A stretch of 64,000 nt of DNA from Triatoma infestans. Taxonomy: Eukaryota; Arthropoda; Insecta; Hemiptera; Reduviidae. Both the position numbers and the translations under genes were made by a program. The DNA is taken from contig JAAEAF010003072.1 in NCBI GenBank assembly GCA_011037195.1, positions 23,173 through 87,172 of the forward strand, given 5' to 3'. The first letter of the stretch is position 1; each line of letters opens with the position of its first letter. Below, piece by piece: positions 22,470 to 33,900 of the stretch. The notes beneath the pieces are model-generated. The model searched no databases and was not told the DNA's origin. It worked only from the letters and a program-made list of their open reading frames with translations.

Positions 22470-23357
22470 ACCCCTATGGCGCAACAGCCCATGAAGGGCC
22501 AAGGCTTGCCAGACGGCGATTTGAATAGGGTGGCTTGTGGTAAGCACGCCGCAGCTCCCACGCTGTTTAGTTCCGACCTTCGGCGCTACTAATTAATTAC
22601 ACCTCCTTACAGCCCCTTCGGGGTGCAATCAGCCTCTGGCTGTCCAGTTTGGGGAATCCCTCACCACGACCAATCCTATCCAGATCCTTTCCCCTGCAGG
22701 GTTGCCGCTAAGTATCCTGGATTACTGAACCCCTGTACTTGAAGCAATGTAGGTGGATTCCTGTACAGGAATCAGTAGTTGGAATCTGTAGATCCATCGG
22801 GCGTGCGATCAGTCATGCTGACTCGTTAGATTTGAAATACTGAACTACGGGTGCATGAACTTTATTTACAATTGAGGTTGGATTCGTAGTGGCCATGTTT
22901 TAAGCAACAACTCTAATGACCGAGATCATGAGTTGAGCGGAAGGAGGCTCGCAATATAAATTAAACACCGGTGCCAGCCCGTAGCTGGAAGCGCATTCGA
23001 TGGGTTTGCGCGGTTCACCAGAGGCTGCTAGGGGGTGCCTTCCCTGGTTGAGCGTATCTCAACCTGCCCTTAAATGGGTCACGCACTTCCGCCATGTAAC
23101 AGTTTCTCCATGGTGGTGACATCCCTCTCTTGTTAAACGATCCCGTTGCTTGCAACGGGGGACTGGTAAACCCAAGAGGGTAGGTACGGTCCTAAAACTA
23201 CCCTCCCCCAATTCCAAGAGGAAACGGGTATCACGGGAAGCATGTGGCTTCCCATTTCTTATCACGATGCTGGGTCAACACCGACTTTGCTCTCATGGGA
23301 ATCGCACCCTGAATTCTCGCACGAAAGGCGAGTGCGCTAGCCACTAGACCAACGCTT
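22470..23357 (-). mobile_element. tRNA-derived SINE (type 2) with internal insertion
   Basis: From 23357 the minus strand begins GCGTTGGTCTAGTGGCTAGC, then GAATTCAGGGTGCGATTCCC: A and B boxes of a tRNA-like head. Its other end, aagggccaaggcttgccaga on the plus strand at 22496, matches the tail region of the 250-bp copies at 43203 and 62385. This copy is about 890 bp because GC-richer DNA (about 22570-23200) lies between head and tail. That insert is not identified. Confidence 0.7.
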
Positions 23358-24779
23358 GAAGACTATTTCTAATAATACTTTTAATAACAATACAATTTCA
23401 ATTGTAAGTGAAGTAGGGTTCAATTTTTTTTTTTGTTAAAATTTTATGAAATACTCCCTCATCAACGTCAGCCCCATAATGCCTAGTATTGTACGTGGTG
23501 AAATATATTTTATAACGGGGCTAACATAACTAACGAATAACATGATATTGCACTCTAGATGTCATGTACTTCGCATACTTCTGTTTCTAGACCGTATGAC
23601 CTATTGTATTATTACTTAGTTGTTTTATATATATACAACTATCGGGTATAATTATCCAGCCTGTAAATGTGGGGTGGGTAGTGTAGGCTTACATTTACAA
23701 CCGCTTTTAACTACTTCAAATTATATTGCCCCATGGAGTTTTCTTAATTTTCTTTTTAAAAAGATATGAATTTTTAGCGGTATATTTACTTAATTATCTT
23801 AGAAATAATAATAATAGACACACACACACACGACTTTCTGTAACTGTACTTATTAAAAATTCTAATTATAATTTTCTTTAAATGTTTGATGTTTCTGCAA
23901 TGTTTAAACTAACTTTTATTTGGGCGTCCATTATAATATAATGCTAAGTGTTCACTAGAGACAAATAGACATATGTTCACTAGTCTCACAAATGGGATAA
24001 GGGTCTGAGAGCAGTCTCGGAGACAAGCCAGCGCAGGTCATCGTCAGTGTTGGAAGATTTTTCTCAGCTCTCGGAGACTTGATTTCATTTTTTTTTTTTC
24101 GGAATTCTATGTTTTTATTTCATTTTTATTTGTATTTTGGTTCTTGGTAATTTTTTTTTAACCTTCCCATAGGCGCGCATATAAATGGGACATGAAAAGG
24201 CGCACCATTATATACGTACCATTATGAATTTCGATGTTTATTTTTTGTAAATAAAACACAAACACACAAAAAAAAACGACAAAAGTTGAGAATAAGAATA
24301 ATTTTTTCTGTTCAATTTTACTCTCACAAATTTAAGTTCAAATACTTAAACAAACAAACTACACTGAACATAGTTTTGTAACCAAACTCTATTGTATAGG
24401 CGACTGTCTAAAACAGTTATAAAAAAACAAAGGGCCTGATGCGAATCTATTAGGAAAGAAAAGAAAAAAAAATAAACAAACTGCGATCAAATCACACAAC
24501 TGACTGCTAGTTGACTCTCAAATGAACACGAAATGTTCCTGGTCTCGAGACCTGCAGTGACTGTCGAGTCTCAGAAAACTGTCTCGAAAGAGAAAGTGAT
24601 CTCAAATGGACAACAACACACTGACACTCTCGAGACTTTCTCTCAAGACTTTGTCTCAAGTAGACAGTTATCATAAAGGTGATAGGGATTGATATTTGTT
24701 TACCTACCTGACGACAGCGCCACCGTCTCAATCCTTTAGCAAAGATTTGTAAGCAAATTGAACTTAAGCTTCAAACTCC
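23358..24779. other. Spacer with clustered GTCTC/GAGAC words
   Basis: No gene. Around 23950-24080 and 24530-24665 there are many GAGAC and GTCTC words, including the palindrome GGTCTCGAGACC at 24540. The outer sequences partly mirror each other, so a decayed inverted-repeat element of about 730 bp is possible. Confidence 0.35.
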
Positions 24780-25168
24780 TAGCCTCCCACAGAAAAATTT
24801 CAACAATATTTTTTTCCTATAAGAAAATTGTTGAAGCAGTTTTCTTAGCAAATGTTGGAATCATGGGGGGGGGGGGATTGTGAAAAACTGAAATAAACTA
24901 TATTGTTAAGTTGCACTTATAGTTGAAGGATTTTCGAGTTTGGAAGATTAGCTTCCAGAGACTTTTCGTTTTTTGATTATTTTTGTTATATTTCACAAAT
25001 CCATTATTTATATATGTAACACACGGATTATATGCTAAAAAACATTTTTTCATGTTTTGCTCAAGATTCAATACATAAAATAAGAGAATTTATTTCCAGT
25101 GAAAACTCCGGCATACATAAATAAATTCCCAGTACTTTCTCTCACTGTTATAAGGAGAAAGAGAACTT
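24780..25168 (-). repeat. Diverged Helentron-like repeat, 3' half
   Basis: Ends with cagtactttctctcactgtt, then AAGGAGAAAGAGAAC, the end hairpin of the family. The preceding part contains the CAGTGAAAACTCCGG block. A 12-nt G run lies at 24866. Confidence 0.5.
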
Positions 25169-25244
25169 AAACGTACTTTGTTCTATGTACCGTCACCAAG
25201 GATATACTTTTTTTTATTTAGTACTTTCAGTGAAATATTAGCGC

Positions 25245-25906
25245 TGTAATGGAATCAGATATTAGATGTAATGGAATCGTTTGATGTGTGATTCCTGGAG
25301 TAGCAGATGTCTTGAAGAGGGCGGAAGTTAGTTTGAGAGATTTGGAAGTTAGTGCTCGAATTATTAAACGGTTTTTTATATAAAAATAAACTGTATTTTA
25401 ACAATAATTTAAACGTGATAAATGGTAACTAATAACTATAATAAAATACTTAATAATAAATAGAAGATAAATAACTGATCAATTTAGAATGGTTAAAATA
25501 ACGAACTAAAGTGCACAACTACGAGAATGATAAGTTGAATATAACTGTGAATTGCCGCTCGTGTATAGTTTGGTCGTAGATGATATAATAATCCTCTCGT
25601 CGTATATCATAGAGTTTATATATACTGTTGTTCACACTCACACCAAGATATCTGTCTTAGTGTGCGGCCTTGTGCGACCTTCGTAGTTTGCTGCCCTTAT
25701 TTAGTGGCCATACTTATCGCGGTGCCTGCCTTTGATGTGAGAATTGATGAAAAGGCTTTGTTGTTTGTTTGGTTGACCGCGGCTGTCGGCGGCCAACAGT
25801 GTTACTGTTTTCACCCTTTGTTGATAGCAGCTGGCTGGAACCACTAGTTGTAAATTATTTCTTTGGTGTACTTTGCCGATGTCAATGACTTTGCCATGTC
25901 ATTACA
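25245..25906 (+). mobile_element. Solo LTR, family B
   Basis: 662 bp with TGTAATGG start and TCATTACA end. It is flanked by GCGC on both sides (25241-25244 and 25907-25910), a 4-bp target duplication. It matches the arms of the 3682-5072 palindrome (GAAGAGGGCGGAAGTTAGTT; GGCCGC-like block; AGCTGGCTGGAACCACTAGT). The first 22 bp are duplicated in tandem at its start (tgtaatggaatcagatatta, then TGTAATGGAATCG again). It is inserted in a Helentron-like copy, since that repeat's end resumes after it. Confidence 0.8.
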
Positions 25907-25910
25907 GCGC

Positions 25911-26080
25911 TAAATGAAAAAATCATATTTCAGCTTTCGGCGAAACTAGAGAACCACACACGCAAAAACAGACCAATACACCTTAGAAACCACTTTTTCT
26001 TTTTAGGTTATTTTCAACGAAAACTCAGTTTTGTGAAATCTGACGCGGCTCAATAAATCCTATTATAGCGGTATGAGAAA
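25911..26080 (-). repeat. Helentron-like repeat, end portion
   Basis: Contains the AGAAACCACTTTTTCT and AACGAAAACTCAGTTTTGTG blocks and ends in GTATGAGAAAGTAAAAA. Confidence 0.5.
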
Positions 26081-26149
26081 GTAAAAAAAAAAAAAAAGAA
26101 AAGAAAAGATATACAATAATAAACAGAAAATATTTTTATATATATATAT

Positions 26150-27665
26150 ATTCAAATGCTTATCCAAGTGTAATTTTTTTTTTTATAGATAATTCTGTGA
26201 TGCTATTGCTTGGAAGGTTGTGATTGTATTGTATAGCGTGAATGTTATTGAAAGGGCTTGTGTGTACATGTTTTAAAGAGAGAGAAGTACTAAGATATAA
26301 AGATGAAGTTATCACTGCTTACAATAAATAATTTGAATATATTTGAATTATTGAATAATTTGAATAACAATTACAAGTTAATTGTAATAATAAAATAACT
26401 TTTAAATATATAGTAACTCTGTTGCAATTAAATATTTAGCTAGATTGATTTAAACACAAATGTTCACGTAACACTTACTAACTGGCACTGATGTTCTCTT
26501 TCGAATGAATACTGATTGAATGCCGAAATTAGACTCTTCAAATAATACTGCTCTTAGTATTTAAAACCTGCCCTTTGTGTTTGATTTCTAGAAGGGGGTT
26601 GGTTAAAAGCGGCCGAGTTCTCCGACCTCTCTTGTAACGGTGTCTTGTACCTGTATTTTTACCCTTTTTCAGGCAAAGTGTAAATTTCCTTTAAAAATTA
26701 TATTATTTAAAATATAGAATATATTTCTTATTTCCATTTTTCCATTTGTTTCTTCCACTACAATTTCATAAATTAAGATTTATGTATTAGCTTTACTAAA
26801 ATGTTACAGCACAATTGATATTCTACTGTAAAGAGGTATCACATTCCCCCCTATAGTACAGCATTAGGTCAACATACAACTTTACAACAGAAAAGGACAT
26901 ACACCCGTAGGCTATTTCTTGGCTACATTTCCCCCCTTATTAGATATATATCTTACCTCCTGTCACCATTGACTGGAGGGTCTCTTTTAGTTTACCACAA
27001 CTTAGAACTAAGTTCTACCGATTGCCCTTCGGCAACATTTCTCCAAGACCTGGGTACTCTCCCTTTCCCATTGGGCACTTCAAGTTCTAGGAGTCACAGT
27101 TACACGTCAATAACATTATCTCAATTCGCTACTTTTTATTAACTTAATTCAATTTTTGTTTTCTTTTTTTTCCGGCCATGCTTCTTTTATATAATTAATG
27201 ATTTGTTCTCTTTTTGGAGAAAATTTCGTTAAAGATAATCCTTTATATATATTATCTATATATTTAGAAATGCCAATAGGAGAGAATGAACGATCATGTC
27301 TCTGGATAGTCTTACCGAAAGACTTAGTAAAAATTTAGTAAAAAACAATATGTTTCTGATATCTAAATCTAATCTAGAAACTCACTCCTTCCAAAGATCC
27401 CTAGTGGACTCTAGTAGAACGCCAGGCGCTAATAAATAGAGAAATTGTTGATACCAACTTTTGGCAACGAATTTTTTTTTCTGAACTTGAAGAAACATTT
27501 GCAAGAATAGTATTCACATTTTCTTGGTAGATAGATCGATATTTTATCAATTTCACGTACATTTCTGAAAGATCTTATTACACAAACGCTCTAAGAAAAA
27601 GCAACCGTAATAGTAACCTTCCTAAACTCACTTAGAAAATATTCTACAGTCTATTAAAAATGACT
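26150..27665. repeat. Dispersed repeat D, copy 2 (interrupted by an LTR)
   Basis: Parallel to 18583-19405 from ttcaaatgcttatccaagtg through TTCTACCGATTGCCCTTCGG to TCTATTAAAAATGAC. It differs by the LTR at 26196-26762 and an extra block at about 26820-26995 that contains a run of pyrimidine-rich TTCCCCCC words. Confidence 0.8.
26196..26762. mobile_element. Diverged solo LTR of family A type
   Basis: Starts TGTGATGC and ends ttgtttcttccactaca, like 1438-1934. It lies exactly where repeat-D copy 1 has an uninterrupted sequence (ATAGATAATTTCAAATT), so insertion is directly visible. The flanks ATTC (26192-26195) and ATTT (26763-26766) are the decayed 4-bp duplication. Part of it (26588-26650) is the reverse of 7470-7550 and 8490-8570. 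Confidence 0.75.
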
Positions 27666-28058
27666 TACATCTGGATTAGGGTAAAGCTAGGAGTGATAAC
27701 GGGGGTAGGAGAGAAGACGCAGACTTTACCTCACTTGTTTGCCACCACGTGGCGCCATGCAAGTTAGACCAGAAGCAGAGAGATCAGAAGTGAACGTATT
27801 CCAAAATTCTACAGTTATTTTGTGTATTCTTTTGTGTACTACAAACATTTATACGCATCATCTATATCTGGTGAAATTTTCATAACGCTTAATGAATTTT
27901 TTTCTTTTTTATATACTATATTAATTGCAATTGAAATAAAAGATTTCGTGCTGTCATTAAAGTTGGACTCGTAGACATAGTGTTTACCAAGTTTCATGTC
28001 GATCAGCCATGTTACCTTCATAGAAGAGAGGTTTTCTACCTATGGTGCGTCATCTAGG
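27666..28058. other. Spacer, no feature recognised
   Basis: No gene or repeat recognised up to the left LTR boundary at 28059. Confidence 0.45.
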
Positions 28059-28511
28059 TGTAATGTAATGATGTGGAGTTGTATTTGTAGTAGTGGTAGT
28101 GTGTAGCACGAGCGTTTTAGTGAAAAGGGCTTATAAGTTTGTAATTTTAAAAGAGAATGAAGTGCTAGCAATAATAAGGAAGTCGCACTGTTTTTCAAAA
28201 GATATATTCTCTAAGAGAAATTAAGTTAACAACAATATGCTTATAAATTAATTGGAATAATTCTTAAAACTTGATACTGGCTCTGATGTTTTCACTTTGG
28301 TAGCTAGAACGAGTCTGTCTTAAAATATTTCTTCTCTTTGTCCGTTTAGTGCCTCCCTTGTTAGTAGAAGGGGTCAGAACAAAGCCATAAAGGTTCTTGG
28401 ACATTCCTAGTAACGGTATTCGTATTACCTGGCTGGTCCTTTGCAACATATTTTGATAATTTAGATTTATTTAAAATTTAATATTATTTCAAGTTTCTTG
28501 CATCCATCACA
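28059..28511 (-). repeat. 3' LTR of the retrotransposon
   Basis: 453 bp, ends TG...CA on either strand. Nearly identical to 36046-36497 over its first about 280 and last about 90 bp, but clearly different between about 28345 and 28432. Confidence 0.95.
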
Positions 28512-28514
28512 TTA

Positions 28515-28525
28515 TCCCCCCTCCC
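28515..28525 (-). promoter_or_regulatory. Polypurine tract
   Basis: In element sense GGGAGGGGGGA, 3 nt before the 3' LTR. This is the normal plus-strand primer position in LTR elements. Confidence 0.85.
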
Positions 28526-29249
28526 GGAGAAATTTTTCGGCACGAAAAATTTGGGAGGTGATCTAGAGTTGTAGAGGCTTGAAGGTTATCCTCTGGTAAG
28601 GTGAGAGGCGTGTGTGTAGCCTCTGCAAAGTGGCTGTGTGTTGTAGGCTGCAGTCATCTTCTTCTGGAGCAAACGCTGCTTGAGGTGTGAGCGTTGCTGT
28701 GTGTTTGGATATCTTATACTCGAGCGAACGCTGCGTGAGTGGGTGAGCGTTGCTGTGGTGGTAGGCTGATATGCGAACACTGCTTGGCGAGTGAGAGTGT
28801 TGCTGATGAAGAAGTGACTGGCAAGGGTAGACAATATAGGCTTCTGAGTGATGGTGATGGATGTAATTTCTTGAGTTCTTGAAGTGACTCTATATGCATA
28901 TATGTGTTTTTGTTAATATGACTCTATATAAACGAAAATGCATATGTTTTGCTTGATGTGTTTCTATATAAACGACAAATTTTTAAATAATTCAAAATAA
29001 TTATATATACATTACAGAAAAATTTATAGTAATAAATAGTAAGCAGTAAAATTTAAATGAACAAGTTCAATAAAATACATATATAGCACCACGAAATCTA
29101 TTTATTAGTGTGGTGATTAAAACAAAACAAAACAAAAAATGAAGGAAAGGTATTGAATAAGGTTTTTAGAAGAGAGCTAATTAGTAAGATAAGGTGTTAA
29201 GATTCTAGTTAAGGATTTGTTTGTTTTTATGTGATTAAGTATGTTTTCA

Positions 29250-29536
29250 ATTTCCATTTGGAAATATTGTGTTGTTGATCCCTGTCCATTTGGAAATGTT
29301 GGGTCGTTAGTCAATTTCCCTTTGGAAATTTGTGGTGTTATTTTATTTCCTTTTGGAAATGTCGTGTAAGTTTATTTCCTTTGGAAATTTGTGCAGTTTG
29401 TGAGTATTCCATTTGGAATAAGTCCAGTTGGCGTCCTTTTCTTGTCCATCTTGAAGTAATATTTATATGTCTAATTTATTAATTGCTGCATGTGCAGGCA
29501 TATTTGTGTATATTTTTGTTATTTCCCTTTGGAAAT
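29250..29536. repeat. Seven spaced copies of a TTTCC..TTGGAAA palindrome
   Basis: Copies at 29250-29265, 29284-29297, 29314-29329, 29345-29360, 29374-29388, 29406-29419 and 29521-29536. Each has arms ATTTCC and GGAAAT (or a close variant) around a 3-4 nt centre. The first six are spaced 29-34 bp start to start. The spacers differ in sequence, so this is not a simple tandem duplication. Confidence 0.85.
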
Positions 29537-29922
29537 ACGTGCAGTTAGTTGGTGTTCATCTTGTGGAAAGAAATTGTTGACCTAGTTGTACATCGACAAC
29601 TGTTGCATTTGCAAACAGATATATATAATTTTCCGTTTGTGTAGTCTTATTTACTATGATCGTAGGTTATAATTGTGATCGTTCTCAGTGTGTGGTTGGG
29701 GTAATATTAGTATACGTAGCGAATTCATCGATTCATTATTAGTTTAAATGTTTGTTTGATTTAGTTTAGTTTTGTGTGTTTGTAGGAGGATTATAGGATT
29801 ATGAGGAATCCGAAGTTTAGTATCAATTCCTTTTGTAGAATGTTTGATCTGAAACTAATTCTTTTAACACAAAATTAATTTATATATATATAAATACATG
29901 GCTAACATGCTATTTTCATGCA

Positions 29923-30034
29923 ACATTCATAGACATGCAATTCATGCATACATTCATAGACATGCAATTCATGCATACATTCATAGACATGCAATTCATG
30001 CATACATTCATAGACATGCAATTCATGCATACAC
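29923..30034. repeat. 27-bp tandem repeat, four units
   Basis: Four near-perfect units (acattcatagacatgcaatt + catgcat), each containing TGCATAC at the junction and ATGCAT. Translation gives a repeated HRHAIHAYI, but I regard this as non-coding. Confidence 0.95.
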
Positions 30035-30755
30035 ATGCAATGATGTAGCTGTGAAGAAGTTTGATTCTGGAAAGAGAAATTTAAAATTAAATTAATGTTA
30101 AATTAAAATATTGCTGAACACTTAATTTTATAGAAATCTTATAGTTAAAATTCTTAATTAAGACAGTTTTTGCTATTGAAGTAAATATTAAGTTATTAAG
30201 GTAAGTAGCTACTTTGTGGGGTATGCATGCATATTTGGGCCGTCGTAATCCAAGAGCTGTTCAGCTATGCTGTGCTTTCTAGGTACCTTGAACATACATT
30301 AAGAAAAGAAAACAATGAAATATTAGAAAAATGTAGATTAATAAATCAAAAGATCGACAAATATATAAAAAATAAGGTAATGCAGTTTTCTTTTAAAGCG
30401 ACCTGAAAAAAATTAGATACATATGAATATCTAAATAAACATCAAAACATCAAACTATATAGGCATTATGCTTTAGACATTAAATCTGCAAAAAAAATAT
30501 ATACAAATTATTAATATTAGGTATATAATTATATTATTAGGTATATCATAATGAAAAATTTATACTAAATCAATGTCAATTATTTAAGAATTTCTCAATT
30601 TCTGCATTGAATCGTCGTCGCTGGAACAGAAAGAAAAATGTGTTAACTAAGCAGCAATAAGTTTACTGTTCATTTTGGATTCTGCCAATAAAATAAATTT
30701 TAAATTATTGTAAGTAATATACATTTTAGTTCTTAAGACTAATTAATTGATAACG

Positions 30756-30757
<2 letters not shown>

Positions 30758-30809
<52 letters not shown>
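30758..30809 (-). repeat. 52-nt A tract in element sense
   Basis: An uninterrupted T run on the plus strand, about 145 nt downstream of the pol stop in element sense. Confidence 0.95.
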
Positions 30810-30812
<3 letters not shown>

Positions 30813-30953
30813 TAGTAAATAAGTTTATTAATTATATGGCAATTAATTATACGGCATTAATTAAATATATACATATATACATGTGGTGTATTTTGTGGAG
30901 TTGAGAATAGGTTAAGAAGTGTGTCATGTAGAATGAGAATGGTTTCTAGTGTT

Positions 30954-33900
30954 TTATGTTTTACGTCTGTCTCGAAGTACCATAGGATGTTTATTTTGGG
31001 ATTGTGGCATTTTCCTTATATATGCCTTTTTAATTTTACTGAGGTGTACTACTTTTTTACCGTCTTCCATACGTAAGCGTACAGTATGGTTGGGGTATAA
31101 TTTGTCTATTTTGTAAGGTCCAGAAAATTTATGACCAAATTTGCTTTGAGGTTTGAAAATTTTGAGGTAAACATTGTCGTTAACCTGAAATTGATGCTTA
31201 GATACATTCCGATTATAATATTTGGCTCTAGTAACTTTTGCCTTTTCATTATTTTCCTTAGCTGAAGCGCGTACCTCTTTAATTTTATTGTACAATGTCC
31301 TTGTGTGGATATTAAAATTATCGAGGTCACGGGATGGGAAGTTTACTAGCCAAGGAAATTTGAACTTACTCCCAAATATGAGTTCATGAGGGGAATAGCC
31401 TGTCGAGGTATTTGGGCTTGAATTGTGTGCAGCTTTTATAAGTGGTAGATATCTGTGCCACTGGTTTTGTGAGTAGTGGGAGATACTACGAGCTATCGTT
31501 TTATGGATACGTTCCAATTTGCCATTGGAAGCAGGGTGGTAGGGAGTAGTGTTAACTTTTCGGATTTTCAATAGGGTGCAGATCTGAAGTATTATAGTAG
31601 AAGTGAAATTGGTACCTAAATCTGACAGTAGGTACTTGGGTGTGCCATAACGGGTAAAAATTTCAGTTACAAGTATCCGCACAATATTCTCAGCCTTTTG
31701 ATTTGTCATGGGAAACATCTCGAGAAAGCGAGAATATTGGCAGATAATGGTAAGGATGTATTTGTATTCCTCACCTGTGTCTGGATTAGTGGAACCTTCC
31801 ATGGGGCCTACTACATCTATAGATAAAGCCTGAAATACGTTCGTTGGCTCTTGAAAATCACCCAAGGGAGGTTTGTGTGGAATATGCGACTTACTAGTAG
31901 CGCAACTATGACATGTTTGTACATAGTTTTGCACATCAGTAGACATATTTGGCCAAGTGAAGAACATTTTTATTCTGTCATATGTCTTATGAATACCATA
32001 GTGTCCCGAGAGAGGATTGTCATGAAATAATCTCATGATGGTATCACGCATAGAGTTAGGCACTAGCGTGCAATTGTCAACAGTATGCACTATTAAACCC
32101 TGTTGGTCTAAGGAATAGTGGGGTGTTTGAAGTAACTTCTGACATTCAGCGTCATTACTTTGAAGTTCTAGGACTTCCAGGAGGTCTATCGTTGGATAGT
32201 ATTCGTCGGTTTCGGCTTGAATGCAGCCTATGTATCGACTAAGTGCGTCCGCATGTGCAATATTCTTGCCGGAACGATGCTCAATATAAAAATCAAATTC
32301 TGCCAGTTTCATGCTCCAACGGAAGAGCTTATTGTGGCTATCTTTGATGTTTTTGAGCCATTGGAGGGCTGCGTGGTCTGTAACTACCTTAAATCTGTAG
32401 CCATACAAGATATATCTATAAGTTTTACACCCAAAGACGATGGCTAACAATTCACGTTCGGTAGTACAGTATTTGGATTCTGCTTCATTAAGCACACGTG
32501 AAGCAAACGCTATGGGCCTTTCATCGCCATTAATATTTTGGCTTAGAATTGCGGAAATACCTATATTACTTGCATCCGTAGTAAGGATGAATTCATGGTC
32601 GTAATTTGGATAGGCTAGGACAGGTGGAGATATTAAGGTGGATTTGAGAGCTTGAAAAGCGTCTTGACGCTCTTGTGTCCACTGAAAATTTACACCTTTC
32701 TTTGTAAGGTCTGTGAGTGGCTTGGCAAGCTCAGAAAATTTGGGGATAAATTTCCTATAGAAACCTATGAAACCCAAAAATGCTCTGACGTCTTTTAATT
32801 TACGAGGTACTGGATAATTCTTAACCGATTTTAATTTTTCTTCGTCGGGTCTTATTCCGTTAGAACTAATTACATAACCCAGATATTTACAGCTGTCTTT
32901 AAAAAATTGACATTTACCCAAGTCTATACACAAGTTACCAGCCTGGAGACGCTTCATTACTTTTAATAATGCATGGAGGTGTTCGTCGAAGGTTTTCCCA
33001 TGGAAGACGAGTATATCGTCTATGAAGGTGTGGCAGATGTCACCAGTATATCCGGACATAATTTTGTCCATTAAACGCTGATAAGCGCTGCTGGCGTTCT
33101 TTAAACCGAAGGGAAGAACCTTGAATTGATAGGTTCCGAAATTAGTGACGAAGGAAGTCTTTTCTTTAGATGCTTCGTCAAGGAGGATGCCGTGGAAGGC
33201 ACCACTGATGTCTAAGGTGGTATAGAAACGGGTGGCATTCAGTGTGGATAGGATATGCTGTATATCCGGGAGCGGGTAAATTTCAGAAGTGGTGATGGCA
33301 TTTAGTTTGCGAAGATCAACCACATACCTGTATTGTTTTCGGAGCTGTGTAATGTCTGTAACATCAACTTTAGTGTGGTCAGCGTGTTTTTTCTTAATGA
33401 GTATGACGGGGTGAGCCCAGTTGGATTTGCTTTCCTCTATTATACCTCTATCAAGATTGTCTTGTATGAGGGCCTTGAGGATGGGAGCCTCGGAGTGTGC
33501 TATCTTATAGGGGCGGCTGGACACAGGGGCATGATTTTTTGTGTCAATGTGGTGAGTGACTCCAGAAAATTTTGTTTGAAAATTGTTGTCGTGTGTGAAA
33601 GCGTCATAAAAAGGAGTGAGGGCATGTAGAACTTGTTGTTGTTGTTGAGAAGAGAGATGCGTTAATTTGTTGAGAAGTTCTTGTTGAAATAGAGCGATTT
33701 CGTTTGTGTTAGTTTGATTAGCAGATTGTACTGCGTTTATGGTGTGAGTCTGTAAGTCTGTTTCAAAATCGTATTCGATATGAGCGATTGGAAAGTGTTT
33801 TTGAATAGCAATTTCGTGTGAGGTAGTGTTTATAAGGTTGATGGTGCATGTGTTGTTAGCAATATGTACGATAGAATTGGGCATGTAGAGACCCGTAGGT

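Larger units (their letters stand above)
28526..30757 (-). other. Non-coding 3' region of the retrotransposon
   Basis: About 2.2 kb between pol and the polypurine tract in which no plausible long frame exists. It holds an array of short palindromes (29250-29536), a 27-bp tandem repeat (29923-30034) and several TGCATA words. No envelope-type gene is seen. Confidence 0.7.

Noticed and set aside
29250..30034. Repeat arrays that could look like a CRISPR
   Set aside because: The palindromes are short and variable and spacers are unequal; the 27-bp units have no spacers. The setting is a eukaryotic retrotransposon, with no cas genes.
29898..30095. Open frame encoding HRHAIHAYI repeats
   Set aside because: It is antisense to the element and arises only from the 27-bp tandem repeat.
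28526..30757. An envelope gene in the retrotransposon
   Set aside because: No frame above about 80 codons in element sense and no signal peptide or membrane anchor pattern.
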